Shown: positions 17,983 through 27,215 of the stretch, one piece after another | How the letters are laid out: every line of letters begins with the position of its first letter | How positions within the stretch are numbered: position 1 is the first letter of the stretch | DNA from: Candidatus Gastranaerophilales bacterium | Lineage (GTDB): Bacteria > Cyanobacteriota > Vampirovibrionia > Gastranaerophilales > Gastranaerophilaceae | Reading direction: 5' to 3' | Assembly: GCA_944322615.1 (NCBI GenBank) | Contig: CALUPH010000001.1 | Location: 124,001 to 188,000, forward strand | DNA length: 64,000 nt | Made by a program: the position numbers and the translations under genes | Notes under the pieces: generated by a model | The model's database searches: none | Seen by the model: the letters and a program-made list of their open reading frames with translations, nothing else | Told to the model about the DNA's origin: nothing

Positions 17983-18561
17983 ATGCACGAAATTTTTGTA
18001 CAAATGACTGAATTTTTTAAATCTATGGGAATTTGGGGATTGGCTTTAAATTCTTTTGTTGAAAGTTTCTTTTTAGTTCCTCCTCCTGATTTTTTGTTAA
18101 TAGTAATGGATTTGGCAAATCCTGCAAAGGCCTTATTTTATGCTTTTGTTTGTACTATAGCATCTACCTTTGGCGGAGCTGTTGGTTATGCTATTGGCTA
18201 TTGGGGCGGAAGACCTGCTTTTAACTGGTTATTTAGAAAAGGCGGTAAAGAAAAATTTGAAGCTGTTGAAAACCTTTATAATAAATATGGTACTTTGGCT
18301 GTGTTTTTCTCTGCTTTTACACCAATTCCTTATAAAGTTTTTACAATTGCAAGCGGTATTTTAAGTATGAATTTCTGGAAGTTTATGCTTGCTAGTTTTC
18401 TTGGCAGAGGGTTGAGATTTTTCATTGTAAGTATTGTTTTAATGTTGTTCGGAGAAGCTATAAAACAGTATATCGAGCTTGTTATTATAGCTGTTACTCT
18501 TTTAATTATTCTGTTTTTTGTTATTTTGTATAAAAAAAGAAAATCTTTAATTAAACAATAG
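17983..18561 (+). CDS. DedA-family membrane protein (VTT/SNARE-associated domain, YqaA-like)
   Basis: This polytopic membrane protein is of the DedA superfamily, members of which flip or transport polyprenyl-phosphate and phospholipids. The core VTT region includes GGAVGYAIGYWGGRPA and FSAFTPIPYKVFTIASG with its conserved Pro pair, then the amphipathic FLGRGLRF. About five hydrophobic helices are seen in 192 residues. I place the start at the ATG 15 bases inside the longest frame, because AGGAGAGG sits 4 bases before it; a GTG start upstream would place that site inside the gene. Confidence 0.88.
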   Translation: MHEIFVQMTEFFKSMGIWGLALNSFVESFFLVPPPDFLLIVMDLANPAKALFYAFVCTIASTFGGAVGYAIGYWGGRPAFNWLFRKGGKEKFEAVENLYNKYGTLAVFFSAFTPIPYKVFTIASGILSMNFWKFMLASFLGRGLRFFIVSIVLMLFGEAIKQYIELVIIAVTLLIILFFVILYKKRKSLIKQ

Positions 18562-18621
18562 TTTACAAATGAGCAACTTTTAATTTTTACTGTACTTATA
18601 CTCACTGAATTAAGGTGTTGT

Positions 18622-19233
18622 ATGAATATAAGTCCTATTGGTTTTAAAGGTACTTTTTGTATAGAACAAAAAGACTTAAATAATAAGAAATTTACTAAGA
18701 TACTTTCTAAAAAAGATGACTTTGAATTGTCATTTCAAGTTAGCGGGTATACAAATCCCGATAAGTTGTATGTGCAAATGCCTTATGAGTTTGATTCTCA
18801 ACTTATGAAATTGCTTGCAAAACTTTCAGTTCCGTATAAAAAAATAGAAGAAGATGATTCACTTGATCCGGATAATATTATAAAAAGAATTGTTATTTGT
18901 CCAAGCGGTCATAACAAAGAAGAATTTTTACAAAAAGTAGATGCAGATAAACTTGATTCTGAACTAAAAAAAGATCCTGCAATGCATGTTGGGTATAATG
19001 GTAAAAATGGTTCAGGAATCAAATATGATAGGTTTAAAGCTTTTTTAAAAACAAATCAGGAAATTCGTTCACCTATTATTTATCTTAGAAAACTTCCATG
19101 TGGAGAAATAGAAACTCATATTTATGACGGTCGTCATCGTTTTGCTGTTTTACGAGATATGGGTATTAAACAAATTCCAGTAACTATTGATAAAGACTCA
19201 TTAGAACTGGCTAAAGAAATAGGATTGGTATAA
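18622..19233 (+). CDS. small protein with ParB/sulfiredoxin-like C-terminal motif
   Basis: The protein has no clear family over most of its 203 residues. It starts MNISPIGFKGTF, a short leader style seen in several unknown proteins here. The C-terminal part contains YDGRHRFAVLRDMG (168-181) followed by IKQIPVTI, which matches the G-x-H-R...L...G...I-P-V signature of ParB/sulfiredoxin-like nucleotide-binding folds. No helix-turn-helix or DNA-binding part follows, so it is not a partition protein. A phosphotransfer or nuclease role is only a possibility. It stands alone between DedA and tolC. Confidence 0.6.
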   Translation: MNISPIGFKGTFCIEQKDLNNKKFTKILSKKDDFELSFQVSGYTNPDKLYVQMPYEFDSQLMKLLAKLSVPYKKIEEDDSLDPDNIIKRIVICPSGHNKEEFLQKVDADKLDSELKKDPAMHVGYNGKNGSGIKYDRFKAFLKTNQEIRSPIIYLRKLPCGEIETHIYDGRHRFAVLRDMGIKQIPVTIDKDSLELAKEIGLV

Positions 19234-19379
19234 TTTTTTAAAATTTTTATGAAATCCTATATTTATTTAAAAAGTCTTTGAACTTTGAAAATGATATCTC
19301 GTTATAGAGTATATAATATTGTTGACTGATTTCTTAATTAGTTTGATATTTTATAATTAGTTTCGAAATAATAATTACT

Positions 19380-20792
19380 ATGAAAAAAATTATAATAATA
19401 GCATTTATATTTATACTCTCAGGTTCTTTTAAAGCGTTTGCAATAGACGAAATACAGCAAGGTGCTACGTTATCCGTTCAAGATTGTGTTGAAATAGGTA
19501 TAAAGAATAATCCGCAGATAAAAATATATGAACAGTACGTGAAAATGCAGGATTATGCTGTAGGTAGAAGTAAAGCGAGTTATTTTCCAACAATTGGGGC
19601 AAGTATCGGACATGATTACGGAAATTCTGATTCTGGATTTCGTGCTACTCAGAATAGAGGTTCATCTGCAAAAGTTGCCTTAAACCAACTTATATATAGC
19701 TTTGGTAAAGTCTTTTCAAAAGTTAAGATGGAAAAATTTTATAAGATTGCGGCTGAATATGACCTTCAAACTGCTATTCTTGATGTAAGTAACAGTATTA
19801 AATCTGCTTATTATGCGGTTTTGGGTGCAAAAGCAAATGTGGATATTCAAAAAGCAAATGTTTTAGTAAATGAGAGACAATATAACAGAACTAAAGCTTT
19901 CTTCGATGAAGGTTTGGTTTCTAAAATTGATTTAGTTAACCAAGAAGTTTATTTAAGTGACGCAAAGATAAACTTAGTGAGTGCGGAAAATTTATACCAA
20001 AATGCAATTGTTCAACTGAATAATGCTATGTCTGTTGTTAATGCTCCCGATTATAATATTGAAAATACCGAAACTTTTAATTTTAAGAGTAATTATGCCG
20101 AGGTTAATCTGTTAAATATTGCAAATACGACAACTAAAGCTGATGGTACTATTGAACCAAAAGAAGCTGTACTTACAATGCAGGTTGAAAAAACCAATAT
20201 ACTTGAAAATTATAAATTTACAGTTTATCCTTATACGCTTGAAGAATCTATAGAAAGAGCTTATAAAAATCGTCCTGATTTACTTTCTATGCAAGCTACA
20301 AAAGATGCTGTTAATGAAAATCTTAAATATGCGAAGAAGTCTTATTTGCCTGATTTAACAGGTTCAGTCGGATATAATTGGGGTAATAACAATTACTATT
20401 CAACAAACGGAATTACTTTAGGTGCATATTTGACTATGAGTAATCTCAATATTATGGATACAAATTTAATGATAAAAGAAAGTAAAGCTCAGCTTGAAGT
20501 TGCAGAACAGAATGTTGAATTGGTTAAACAAAATATATATTTTGAAGTTCAGAATGCTTATATAAATATGATTCAGTTAGAAAAAAATATACCATTAATG
20601 CAGACGAAAGTTAAACAAACACTTGAAAACTATGAACTTGCCGATGCAAGATACGAAGTTGGTTTGGGTAATTTTATAGAACTTCAAGATGCAAAAGAAA
20701 ATTACAATAATGCTCAAAGAGATTATGTGCAAACAATATATAAATATAATGTTGCGTTAACAGATCTTCAAACTGCAATGGGAGAGAAATAA
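19380..20792 (+). CDS. tolC: TolC-family outer-membrane efflux protein
   Basis: This is the trimeric outer-membrane exit duct of a tripartite efflux pump. A signal peptide spans residues ~1-21 (basic MKK, hydrophobic core, ending AFA). Two OEP repeats follow, each with long amphipathic helices: LSVQDCVEIGIKNNPQI near the start and SIERAYKNRPDLLSMQA in the second half. YEVGLGNFIELQDA near the end is typical. The 470-residue length is normal. Its stop overlaps the adaptor gene by 1 base. Its presence implies an outer membrane. Confidence 0.93.
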   Translation: MKKIIIIAFIFILSGSFKAFAIDEIQQGATLSVQDCVEIGIKNNPQIKIYEQYVKMQDYAVGRSKASYFPTIGASIGHDYGNSDSGFRATQNRGSSAKVALNQLIYSFGKVFSKVKMEKFYKIAAEYDLQTAILDVSNSIKSAYYAVLGAKANVDIQKANVLVNERQYNRTKAFFDEGLVSKIDLVNQEVYLSDAKINLVSAENLYQNAIVQLNNAMSVVNAPDYNIENTETFNFKSNYAEVNLLNIANTTTKADGTIEPKEAVLTMQVEKTNILENYKFTVYPYTLEESIERAYKNRPDLLSMQATKDAVNENLKYAKKSYLPDLTGSVGYNWGNNNYYSTNGITLGAYLTMSNLNIMDTNLMIKESKAQLEVAEQNVELVKQNIYFEVQNAYINMIQLEKNIPLMQTKVKQTLENYELADARYEVGLGNFIELQDAKENYNNAQRDYVQTIYKYNVALTDLQTAMGEK

Positions 20793-21931
20793 TGAAAAAA
20801 TATATAATTGGACTTGTTGTTATTTTGATTATAATTGTTCCGTTTGTTCTGAATAAGAAAAATGGCAAGGCTCAATATTTATCAGAACCTATTCAGAAAA
20901 GGACAATAACACAAATAGTAGAAGCAACAGGGACAATAGAACCAATCAATACAGTTTCTATAGGTTCTCAGGTTTCAGGCAGGATTGATGAAATTTTTGT
21001 AGACTATAATTCTCATGTTGAAAAAGGTCAATTACTTGCTCAGATAGATACATCATTATTTAAAGCTCAACTTCAACAAGCAGAAGCTAATATTAATAAT
21101 GCGAGAGCTACTCTTCAAAAAAATAAAGCATTGTTAGATTATGATACGAAAACTTATCATAGGTATAAGAATCTTTATGAAAGAAATTTAGTATCAAAAA
21201 ATGATTTGGATGAAGCTGAATCTGCTTATAAATCAGATTTAGCACAAGTCTCAGCAGCAAGAGCTTCAATAATGCAAGCAGAAGCTAATTATGCTACAGC
21301 TTCAGCGAATATGGGTTATACAAAAATAGTATCTCCCGTAAAAGGAATAGTAATTTCAAAAGAAGTTGAAGTAGGTCAAACCGTTGCTGCAAGCTTTCAA
21401 ACTCCTACATTATTTACGGTAGCAGAAGATTTAACCAAAATGCAAATAGAAACAAGTGTTTCTGAAGCTGATATCGGTAAAGTTGCTGTGGGTCAAGATG
21501 TAAACTATACGCTTGACGGTTATCCTGATCTTGTGTTTACAGGAAAAGTGAGCCAGGTAAGGTTATCACCAACAACAGAATCTAATGTTGTAACTTATAC
21601 TGTTATTATTGAAGTTGAAAATAACGAAGGTAAATTGCTTCCGGGTATGACTGCTAATGTTTCAATTATTACAGGTAAAAAAGAAGATATACTAACAGTT
21701 CCGAATGTAGCGTTGAAATTTACAGTTGCAGGAAATACTCAGAAGTATGATCAAAAAGGTATATGGATTGATAAAAAAGGTAAACCTGTAAGAGTTAATA
21801 TTGAAACCGGCGTTAGTGATGATAATTATACTGAAATAATTTCAGATAAAATAAAAGAAGGAGATCTTGTATATACAAGAAACCTTAGCAATGTAAAGAA
21901 AAAAGAAAATATGAGGGTGCCAAGGATATAA
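20792..21931 (+). CDS. macA: MacA-like periplasmic adaptor (HlyD/RND membrane fusion protein)
   Basis: The adaptor joins the inner-membrane MacB transporter to TolC. One N-terminal membrane helix (about 4-21) anchors it. A lipoyl/barrel-sandwich half-motif (VSIGSQVSGRIDEIFVDYNSHVEKGQ) is followed by a coiled-coil hairpin (about 90-165) and the second lipoyl half (IVSPVKGIVISKEVEVGQTV). A beta-barrel with PGMTANVSI and a membrane-proximal domain come last. At 379 residues it is full length. It is coupled to tolC and lies 1 base from the ATPase gene. Confidence 0.92.
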   Translation: MKKYIIGLVVILIIIVPFVLNKKNGKAQYLSEPIQKRTITQIVEATGTIEPINTVSIGSQVSGRIDEIFVDYNSHVEKGQLLAQIDTSLFKAQLQQAEANINNARATLQKNKALLDYDTKTYHRYKNLYERNLVSKNDLDEAESAYKSDLAQVSAARASIMQAEANYATASANMGYTKIVSPVKGIVISKEVEVGQTVAASFQTPTLFTVAEDLTKMQIETSVSEADIGKVAVGQDVNYTLDGYPDLVFTGKVSQVRLSPTTESNVVTYTVIIEVENNEGKLLPGMTANVSIITGKKEDILTVPNVALKFTVAGNTQKYDQKGIWIDKKGKPVRVNIETGVSDDNYTEIISDKIKEGDLVYTRNLSNVKKKENMRVPRI

Positions 21932-21932
21932 A

Positions 21933-22649
21933 ATGGCGTTAATTGAAGTAAAACATGCTATAAAAACATATAAAACAGGTGAAGAAAGCTTTAATGCTTT
22001 AGATGATGTTTCTTTATCAATAGAAAAAGGTGAACTTGTTGCTATAATGGGAACATCGGGAAGCGGAAAGTCTACCTGTATGAATATGCTTGGTACCTTA
22101 GACAAACCTAATTCCGGAAGTTATCATCTTGATGGTATTGATGTACTTTCACTTTCACCTGATGAACTTTCTGATATAAGAAATTTAAAATTAGGTTTTG
22201 TATTTCAAGGTTTTAATTTGATTTCAAGAACATCGGCTATAGATAATGTGGAATTGCCGATGATATATAAAGGTATTCCTGAAGAAGAACGTCATAGAAG
22301 AGCAAGAGAAGCATTAAAAATAGTTGGCTTGGAAAAAAGAGAAGATCATATGCCCAATCAAATGTCAGGCGGTCAACAGCAAAGAGTTGCAATTGCGAGA
22401 GCAATTGTAAATGATGCTCCTTTGATTCTGGCGGATGAACCTACAGGTAACTTAGATACTAAAACCAGTATAGAAGTTATGGAATTTTTTGTAAGATTAA
22501 ATGAACAAACAGGTAAAACAATAGTAATTGTTACTCATGAACCTGATATTGCAGAATATTGCAGAAGAATTATTCGTTTTAAGGATGGAAAAATAGTCTC
22601 GGATTTATCAAGAGAAGAGTGGCAAAAAACAAGGACAAGGCAGACTTAA
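21933..22649 (+). CDS. MacB-type ABC transporter ATPase
   Basis: This is the nucleotide-binding subunit of a MacB/LolD-type ABC system. It has Walker A GTSGSGKST, the Q-loop FVFQGFNLI, signature MSGGQQQRVAIARAI and Walker B LILADEPTGNLD, with the H-loop at IVTHEPD. At 238 residues it is a stand-alone ATPase, whereas E. coli MacB is a fusion of ATPase and permease. Here the permease is the next gene. The pair should form a mechanotransmission exporter pushing substrate through MacA and TolC. Confidence 0.94.
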   Translation: MALIEVKHAIKTYKTGEESFNALDDVSLSIEKGELVAIMGTSGSGKSTCMNMLGTLDKPNSGSYHLDGIDVLSLSPDELSDIRNLKLGFVFQGFNLISRTSAIDNVELPMIYKGIPEEERHRRAREALKIVGLEKREDHMPNQMSGGQQQRVAIARAIVNDAPLILADEPTGNLDTKTSIEVMEFFVRLNEQTGKTIVIVTHEPDIAEYCRRIIRFKDGKIVSDLSREEWQKTRTRQT

Positions 22650-22651
22650 TT

Positions 22652-23881
22652 ATGATGGATTTAAAATCTACAACTAAAATGGCTATTAATTCACTAAAAG
22701 TGAATAAGCTTCGTTCTGCTCTGACAAGTTTAGGTATTATTATAGGTGTAAGTGCAGTAATTATAATGCTCGCTATAGGGACAGGCGCAAGTAAACAAGT
22801 TCAGGCAAATATGGAATCTATGGGGAGTAATTTGCTTACTATTCGTTCAACCTCAGCAAGAACAGGCGGAGTCAGTTTAGGTATAGGTACACGACCATCT
22901 TTAACATTAAAAGATGCTACAGCTATTGAAAAAATGATTCCCGATATAGATGCTGTTGCACCTGTTTCTAATGAAAGTAAACAAGTAATGTACGGTAATC
23001 AAAACTGGCAGACTACTGTTTATGGTACAACACCAAAATACTTATATGCTAAAAATTACGAAATAGATTTAGGTAGAAGATTTTCTTTTGAGGATGTTAA
23101 AAACAGCGCAAAAGTATGTTTAATAGGTTCTACTGTTGCAACTGAATTATTCGGTGATGTTTCACCTATTGATAAAGTTATAAGAATTGGTAATGTTCCG
23201 TTTAAAGTTCTTGGTACTTTAAAAACTAAAGGTTCATCAGGACCATTTGATCAGGATGATTTAATCTTTATTCCTATAACAACAGCTCAAAAGAAATTAT
23301 TTGGAGTGTCTTTCCCCGGTACTGTAAAAATGATAATAGTTAAAGGTCAAGATGCTGATACTCTAAATAATGTCGAAAAAAATATAGAAGAACTTTTAAA
23401 ACAAAGGCACAATATCGGGAAAAATCAGGTTAATGACTTTGAAATAAGAAATTCTGCAGAATTTCAGGAAAAAATGAAATCAACAGTTCAAACTTTTGCT
23501 ATACTTTTGGCGTCTATTGCATCTGTATCATTGCTTGTTGGCGGTATCGGGATTATGAATATTATGCTTGTTTCAGTAACTGAAAGAACAAAAGAAATAG
23601 GTATAAGGATGGCAATAGGGGCAAGGGCTTCTGATATTAGGTGGCAATTTTTGATTGAATCATTTTTATTATCTATGATTGGCGGTTTAATAGGTGTTGC
23701 TACAGGTATAATAGGGGCGAAGTCTGTTGAATTTTTCTCTGAAGGTATGAGTATTTCAATTTCATTATTTTCTATATTTTTATCATTGGGTTTTTCGGGT
23801 CTTGTTGGTATAGCTTTCGGATATTATCCTGCTTACAAGGCTTCATTATTAAATCCTATTGATGCTCTAAGATATGAATGA
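22652..23881 (+). CDS. MacB-type ABC transporter permease
   Basis: This is the inner-membrane half of the MacB-like exporter. One N-terminal helix (about LRSALTSLGIIIGVSAVIIML) is followed by a ~230-residue periplasmic domain of the MacB_PCD type (TIRSTSARTGG...DIDAVAPV...LGRRFSFEDV). Three C-terminal helices of the FtsX type come last, with GGIGIMNIMLVSVTERTKEIG. I prefer the ATG pair at 22652/22655, just after the ATPase stop, because AAGGACAAGG lies upstream. A GTG 33 bases earlier would overlap the ATPase gene. No Thr/Ser export substrate is encoded beside it. Confidence 0.92.
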   Translation: MMDLKSTTKMAINSLKVNKLRSALTSLGIIIGVSAVIIMLAIGTGASKQVQANMESMGSNLLTIRSTSARTGGVSLGIGTRPSLTLKDATAIEKMIPDIDAVAPVSNESKQVMYGNQNWQTTVYGTTPKYLYAKNYEIDLGRRFSFEDVKNSAKVCLIGSTVATELFGDVSPIDKVIRIGNVPFKVLGTLKTKGSSGPFDQDDLIFIPITTAQKKLFGVSFPGTVKMIIVKGQDADTLNNVEKNIEELLKQRHNIGKNQVNDFEIRNSAEFQEKMKSTVQTFAILLASIASVSLLVGGIGIMNIMLVSVTERTKEIGIRMAIGARASDIRWQFLIESFLLSMIGGLIGVATGIIGAKSVEFFSEGMSISISLFSIFLSLGFSGLVGIAFGYYPAYKASLLNPIDALRYE

Positions 23882-23893
23882 TATAATTTCTTT

Positions 23894-25534
23894 ATGAAAA
23901 TTGAGAAAATAAATAATAAACAGATTTGCTTTTTTTATATTCCGCTCTTTTTGTTTATTATTTTGTTGGGTATTTATCTTGGGCATAATTTTGCTATTTT
24001 TGAAGATGATTTAGTATATTCAACATATTATAAGAGTGAAAAAATTTTTAATTGTTTGAATTTTAACTTTGGTCATGGTGGTGGTTATTTAGGATATTTT
24101 TTATCTAAATTCTTATCTTTTGGACTCCCTAATTTATTATCAATTCATCCATGTGACTTTACTGTTTATCATTTAGTGATTAAAGGATTTTTTACAATTA
24201 TTACTTTATTATTAATGACGAAATTTTCTACATTCTTTTATAGGTCAAAACTAATTTTTATATCAGTTTTTGCTTTTTTGACATTTTATTATTTCTTTTA
24301 TTTATGTAAATTGGAAACATTAATAGTTGGTGTAAGTTATAATTATTACAGGTATTCTTTTTCTCTTATATTTTTTAGTGTCGTTGTTTATTTTATATTT
24401 GAAAATCTTATAAAAAATAAAAAAAATACAAAATTTAAATCTGTATTATTTATTCTTCTTTGTGCTTTTATCGCAGGTACTTCAAGCGAAATTATATTTA
24501 TAACTTTAATACTTTTTTCATTATTAATATTGCTATATCAGTTGATTATATATTTAGTCTCGTCTTTGAAAAAATCATATGATTTTTTCAATTTATATAA
24601 GTTTGATATTAGTAAAAATTTTATATTCACATTTTTTATATTGATTTTTACCGTATTTTGTTTCGTAAATTCTTCTGGATTTAAAAAAGTTGCTCTAACA
24701 AGAGGGTTAGAGGATTTTATTATTACCAAAGATATACTTTTGAGTTTCATTAACGAATATATTCAGTTTTATTTTATAGATGAGATTATTTATTGGATTA
24801 TCTTTATTATATTGTTAATTGTAAATTTTGCTATAGCATATAAAAGACACGAAATAAAAAAATTAATCCTGCCGTTTTTATTGCAAATTTCTATATTAGG
24901 AACTATATTTTCTTTGATATTTTGCAAAGAAACATATTATACAGGTGGCTTTTGGCTTGTTCATCATCATATAAGATTTATTTTTTCAATGTTGATTATG
25001 TGTCCTATGCTAATGTTTTTAAGTTACTTTGTTAAATCATTAATATTAAAATATAATAATTCTATAGAAAAAAAGAAGATTATTAATAATATAGCTATGA
25101 TAACTTTTATTTCTTCTATAGTCTTTCTTTGTTTATTGTTGAAAGTAATTAATGGAAATGAATTTAAATATTTTCATATAAAAACGAAAAATCTTAAAAT
25201 ATTTAATTATAAAATAGAGAAAATATTTCGTTTTTATTATTTAAAAAATGAGGTTCCTTATTTACCAGGATATATAACGGATAGAGATATATATAGGTTT
25301 AAGAAACCAAAAGGAGAGTTTTGTTTTATTGATGAGTATAATAATTTTCTTGAAGCTTATTATACAAATATATATAAAGATACCAATGTATATAATATGC
25401 TTTATTGTGTATCAGATAAAGCAATTGAAAAATTCTATGAAAATGGTGGAACATTTACAGAAGAAGAACTTAAAAATATTAAGTTCTCCCGTCTTTTTGA
25501 TGAAAATTTTGTTTTGAATAAAGAAACTAATTAA
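23894..25534 (+). CDS. polytopic membrane protein, possibly glycosyltransferase-like
   Basis: The product has 546 residues, with about ten hydrophobic helices from residue 10 to ~420 and a soluble C-terminal tail of ~120 residues. An acidic loop after the first helix (AIFEDDLVYST) is reminiscent of GT-C enzymes that use polyprenyl-phosphate sugars, and GHGGGYLGYFLSKFLS resembles DUF6056-type membrane proteins. I cannot assign a substrate. Base composition is even more AT-rich than its neighbours, and no clear ribosome site precedes the ATG. It follows the MacB permease by 12 bases and overlaps the end of the converging DAHP synthase gene by 8 bases. Confidence 0.65.
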   Translation: MKIEKINNKQICFFYIPLFLFIILLGIYLGHNFAIFEDDLVYSTYYKSEKIFNCLNFNFGHGGGYLGYFLSKFLSFGLPNLLSIHPCDFTVYHLVIKGFFTIITLLLMTKFSTFFYRSKLIFISVFAFLTFYYFFYLCKLETLIVGVSYNYYRYSFSLIFFSVVVYFIFENLIKNKKNTKFKSVLFILLCAFIAGTSSEIIFITLILFSLLILLYQLIIYLVSSLKKSYDFFNLYKFDISKNFIFTFFILIFTVFCFVNSSGFKKVALTRGLEDFIITKDILLSFINEYIQFYFIDEIIYWIIFIILLIVNFAIAYKRHEIKKLILPFLLQISILGTIFSLIFCKETYYTGGFWLVHHHIRFIFSMLIMCPMLMFLSYFVKSLILKYNNSIEKKKIINNIAMITFISSIVFLCLLLKVINGNEFKYFHIKTKNLKIFNYKIEKIFRFYYLKNEVPYLPGYITDRDIYRFKKPKGEFCFIDEYNNFLEAYYTNIYKDTNVYNMLYCVSDKAIEKFYENGGTFTEEELKNIKFSRLFDENFVLNKETN

Positions 25535-26540
25535 ATTCTTTTTTTAGAACAACTGCAAGAGCTTTTAGTTCATCATAAAGTTCTTTAAATTGTTCGGGAT
25601 ATAAAGATTGAGCACCGTCACAAACTGCTGTTTCAGGTGAATTATGAACTTCTATTATTAATCCGTTAGCACCGGCTGCAATTGAAGCTTTTGACATAGG
25701 AGCAACTTTATCTCTTAATCCTGTTGCGTGGCTTGGATCAACAACAACAGGTAAGTGGCTTATTTTTTGGACAACGGGTATTGCACTTATATCAAGAGTA
25801 TTTCTTGTTATATGCTCAAAAGTTCTTATGCCTCTTTCGCACAATATAACTTCTCTATTTCCCCCTGCCATAATGTATTCTGCAGACATTAGCCATTCTT
25901 CAATTGTTGCACTTAAACCTCTTTTTAATAATATCGGTTTTCTTACTTCTCCAAGACTCTTTAATAAGTTAAAGTTTTGCATATTTCTTGCACCTACTTG
26001 AAGAATATCAACGTATTTTAAAAACATAGGAATTTGAGCAACTTCCATTACTTCTGAAGTTACTACCATATCATATTTATCAGCTACTTCTCTTAGAATT
26101 TTCAAACCTTCTTCACCAAGACCTTGAAAAGCATAAGGTGATGTTCTTGGTTTAAATGCGCCGCCTCTTAATACTTTAACTCCATAGCTTTTGAGTTTTT
26201 TTGCGGTTTCATCCATTTGTTCATATGTTTCAACAGTACAAGGTCCTGCAATCATACCTATATGGTCACCGCCAAATTTAACACCTTTGACATCAATAAT
26301 AGTGTCTGTGGGTTTGAAAACTCTGCTTACCAGTTTATATGGAGATGATATTCTTATAACTTCTTTAACTCCATCTAAAAGTTCAATGTCTCTTTTATCT
26401 ATTACTTTTCTTCCAACTGCACCAATTACTGTGTGATCGGCACCTTTTGATATATGAGCATCAAATCCTTTTTGTTTTATAAAGTCGATAACTTTTTGTA
26501 TTTTTTCTTCGCCCGCATTCGGCTGCATTACTATTAACAT
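25527..26540 (-). CDS. aroF: 3-deoxy-7-phosphoheptulonate (DAHP) synthase, type I-beta
   Basis: The enzyme joins phosphoenolpyruvate and erythrose-4-phosphate in the first shikimate step. The first ~70 residues form a ferredoxin-like regulatory domain (MLIVMQPNAGEEKIQKVI) like that of Thermotoga. The barrel has MIAGPCTVE, LRGGAFKPRTSPYAFQG and VQVGARNMQNF, with VVDPSHATG near the end. The 337-residue length fits this subtype. It is preceded by AAGGAGAG and is apparently monocistronic. Confidence 0.95.
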   Translation of the reverse strand: MLIVMQPNAGEEKIQKVIDFIKQKGFDAHISKGADHTVIGAVGRKVIDKRDIELLDGVKEVIRISSPYKLVSRVFKPTDTIIDVKGVKFGGDHIGMIAGPCTVETYEQMDETAKKLKSYGVKVLRGGAFKPRTSPYAFQGLGEEGLKILREVADKYDMVVTSEVMEVAQIPMFLKYVDILQVGARNMQNFNLLKSLGEVRKPILLKRGLSATIEEWLMSAEYIMAGGNREVILCERGIRTFEHITRNTLDISAIPVVQKISHLPVVVDPSHATGLRDKVAPMSKASIAAGANGLIIEVHNSPETAVCDGAQSLYPEQFKELYDELKALAVVLKKEFN

Positions 26541-26620
26541 ATTTAACTCTCCTTAACTTGATTATATAATAGACATGCAATTATTGAATTAATTATAAAT
26601 TTTTCTATTACATAAATTTC

Positions 26621-26649
26621 TTGTATTTAAATATATCATTTGCTAAAAT
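26621..26649 (+). promoter_or_regulatory. sigma70-type promoter for ompH (first copy)
   Basis: TTGTAT and TAAAAT are spaced by 17 bases, with TGC just before the -10 box (extended -10). The predicted start near 26656 is just upstream of AGGAGG. Confidence 0.6.
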
Positions 26650-26671
26650 GTATTATAAACAGGAGGTTATA

Positions 26672-27124
26672 ATGTTTAAAATTAAATTTATCTTAACAGC
26701 TTTATTAATAATGTTTGCTGCTAATCTTTCTGCTAACGCAGGTACAATCGGTTATGCTGATTTTCAAAAAGTAATTAACGACTATTCATATGCTCGTAAC
26801 GCTTATAAAGATATTGATAATAAATTAGTTGAACTTCAAGAATATGCAATTAGTAAAGATAAGCAATATAAAGCTATTGAATCGCCAATTCAAAAGAAAA
26901 CTTTTGAAGAACAAATTCAAAAAGAATTTAGAGCTAAAGAAGAAAGAATTTATAATTTAAAAACACAAAAAGAAAAAACTATTCGTGATAACATTTTAGC
27001 TGCTTGTAAATCAGTAGCTGCTGCTAAAAAGTTAGATGTAATTCTTGACTATGGTGTTGTATACGCAGGCGGTGTTGACGTTACTAACGATATTATTCAA
27101 TATTTGAATACTCAAAAGAAATAA
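26672..27124 (+). CDS. OmpH/Skp-like periplasmic protein, copy 1
   Basis: This is a small periplasmic helical protein of the OmpH/Skp chaperone type. A signal peptide spans ~1-22 (FKIKFILTALLIMFAANLSANAG), then TIGYADFQKVINDY starts the family fold. A Lys/Glu/Gln coiled coil follows (about 45-110) and then the conserved ILDYGVVYAGGVDVTNDI end. I use the internal ATG with a perfect AGGAGG 5 bases upstream; the longer frame would begin with a TTG inside the promoter. The usual role is holding outer-membrane proteins, which is inference here. A second copy lies at 31 kb. Confidence 0.85.
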   Translation: MFKIKFILTALLIMFAANLSANAGTIGYADFQKVINDYSYARNAYKDIDNKLVELQEYAISKDKQYKAIESPIQKKTFEEQIQKEFRAKEERIYNLKTQKEKTIRDNILAACKSVAAAKKLDVILDYGVVYAGGVDVTNDIIQYLNTQKK

Positions 27125-27143
27125 TATTTTGTAGTTTTTTACA

Positions 27144-27188
27144 TAAGAGAAGCCTAAATATTTGATATATTTATAAAGGCTTCTCTTA
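27144..27188 (+). terminator. long hairpin terminator after ompH copy 1
   Basis: A 12-bp stem (TAAGAGAAGCCT/AGGCTTCTCTTA) is extended by an inner AAATAT/ATATTT pairing. The following T content is modest, so termination efficiency is uncertain. Confidence 0.65.
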
Positions 27189-27215
27189 TTAGTTCTAACA
27201 GAAATCGGGGTTTAT

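Noticed and set aside
19278-19357. Promoter for tolC
   Set aside because: Several TTGAAC/TTGACT and TATAAT-like boxes occur, but none has a good 16-18 base spacing, so no single promoter can be chosen.
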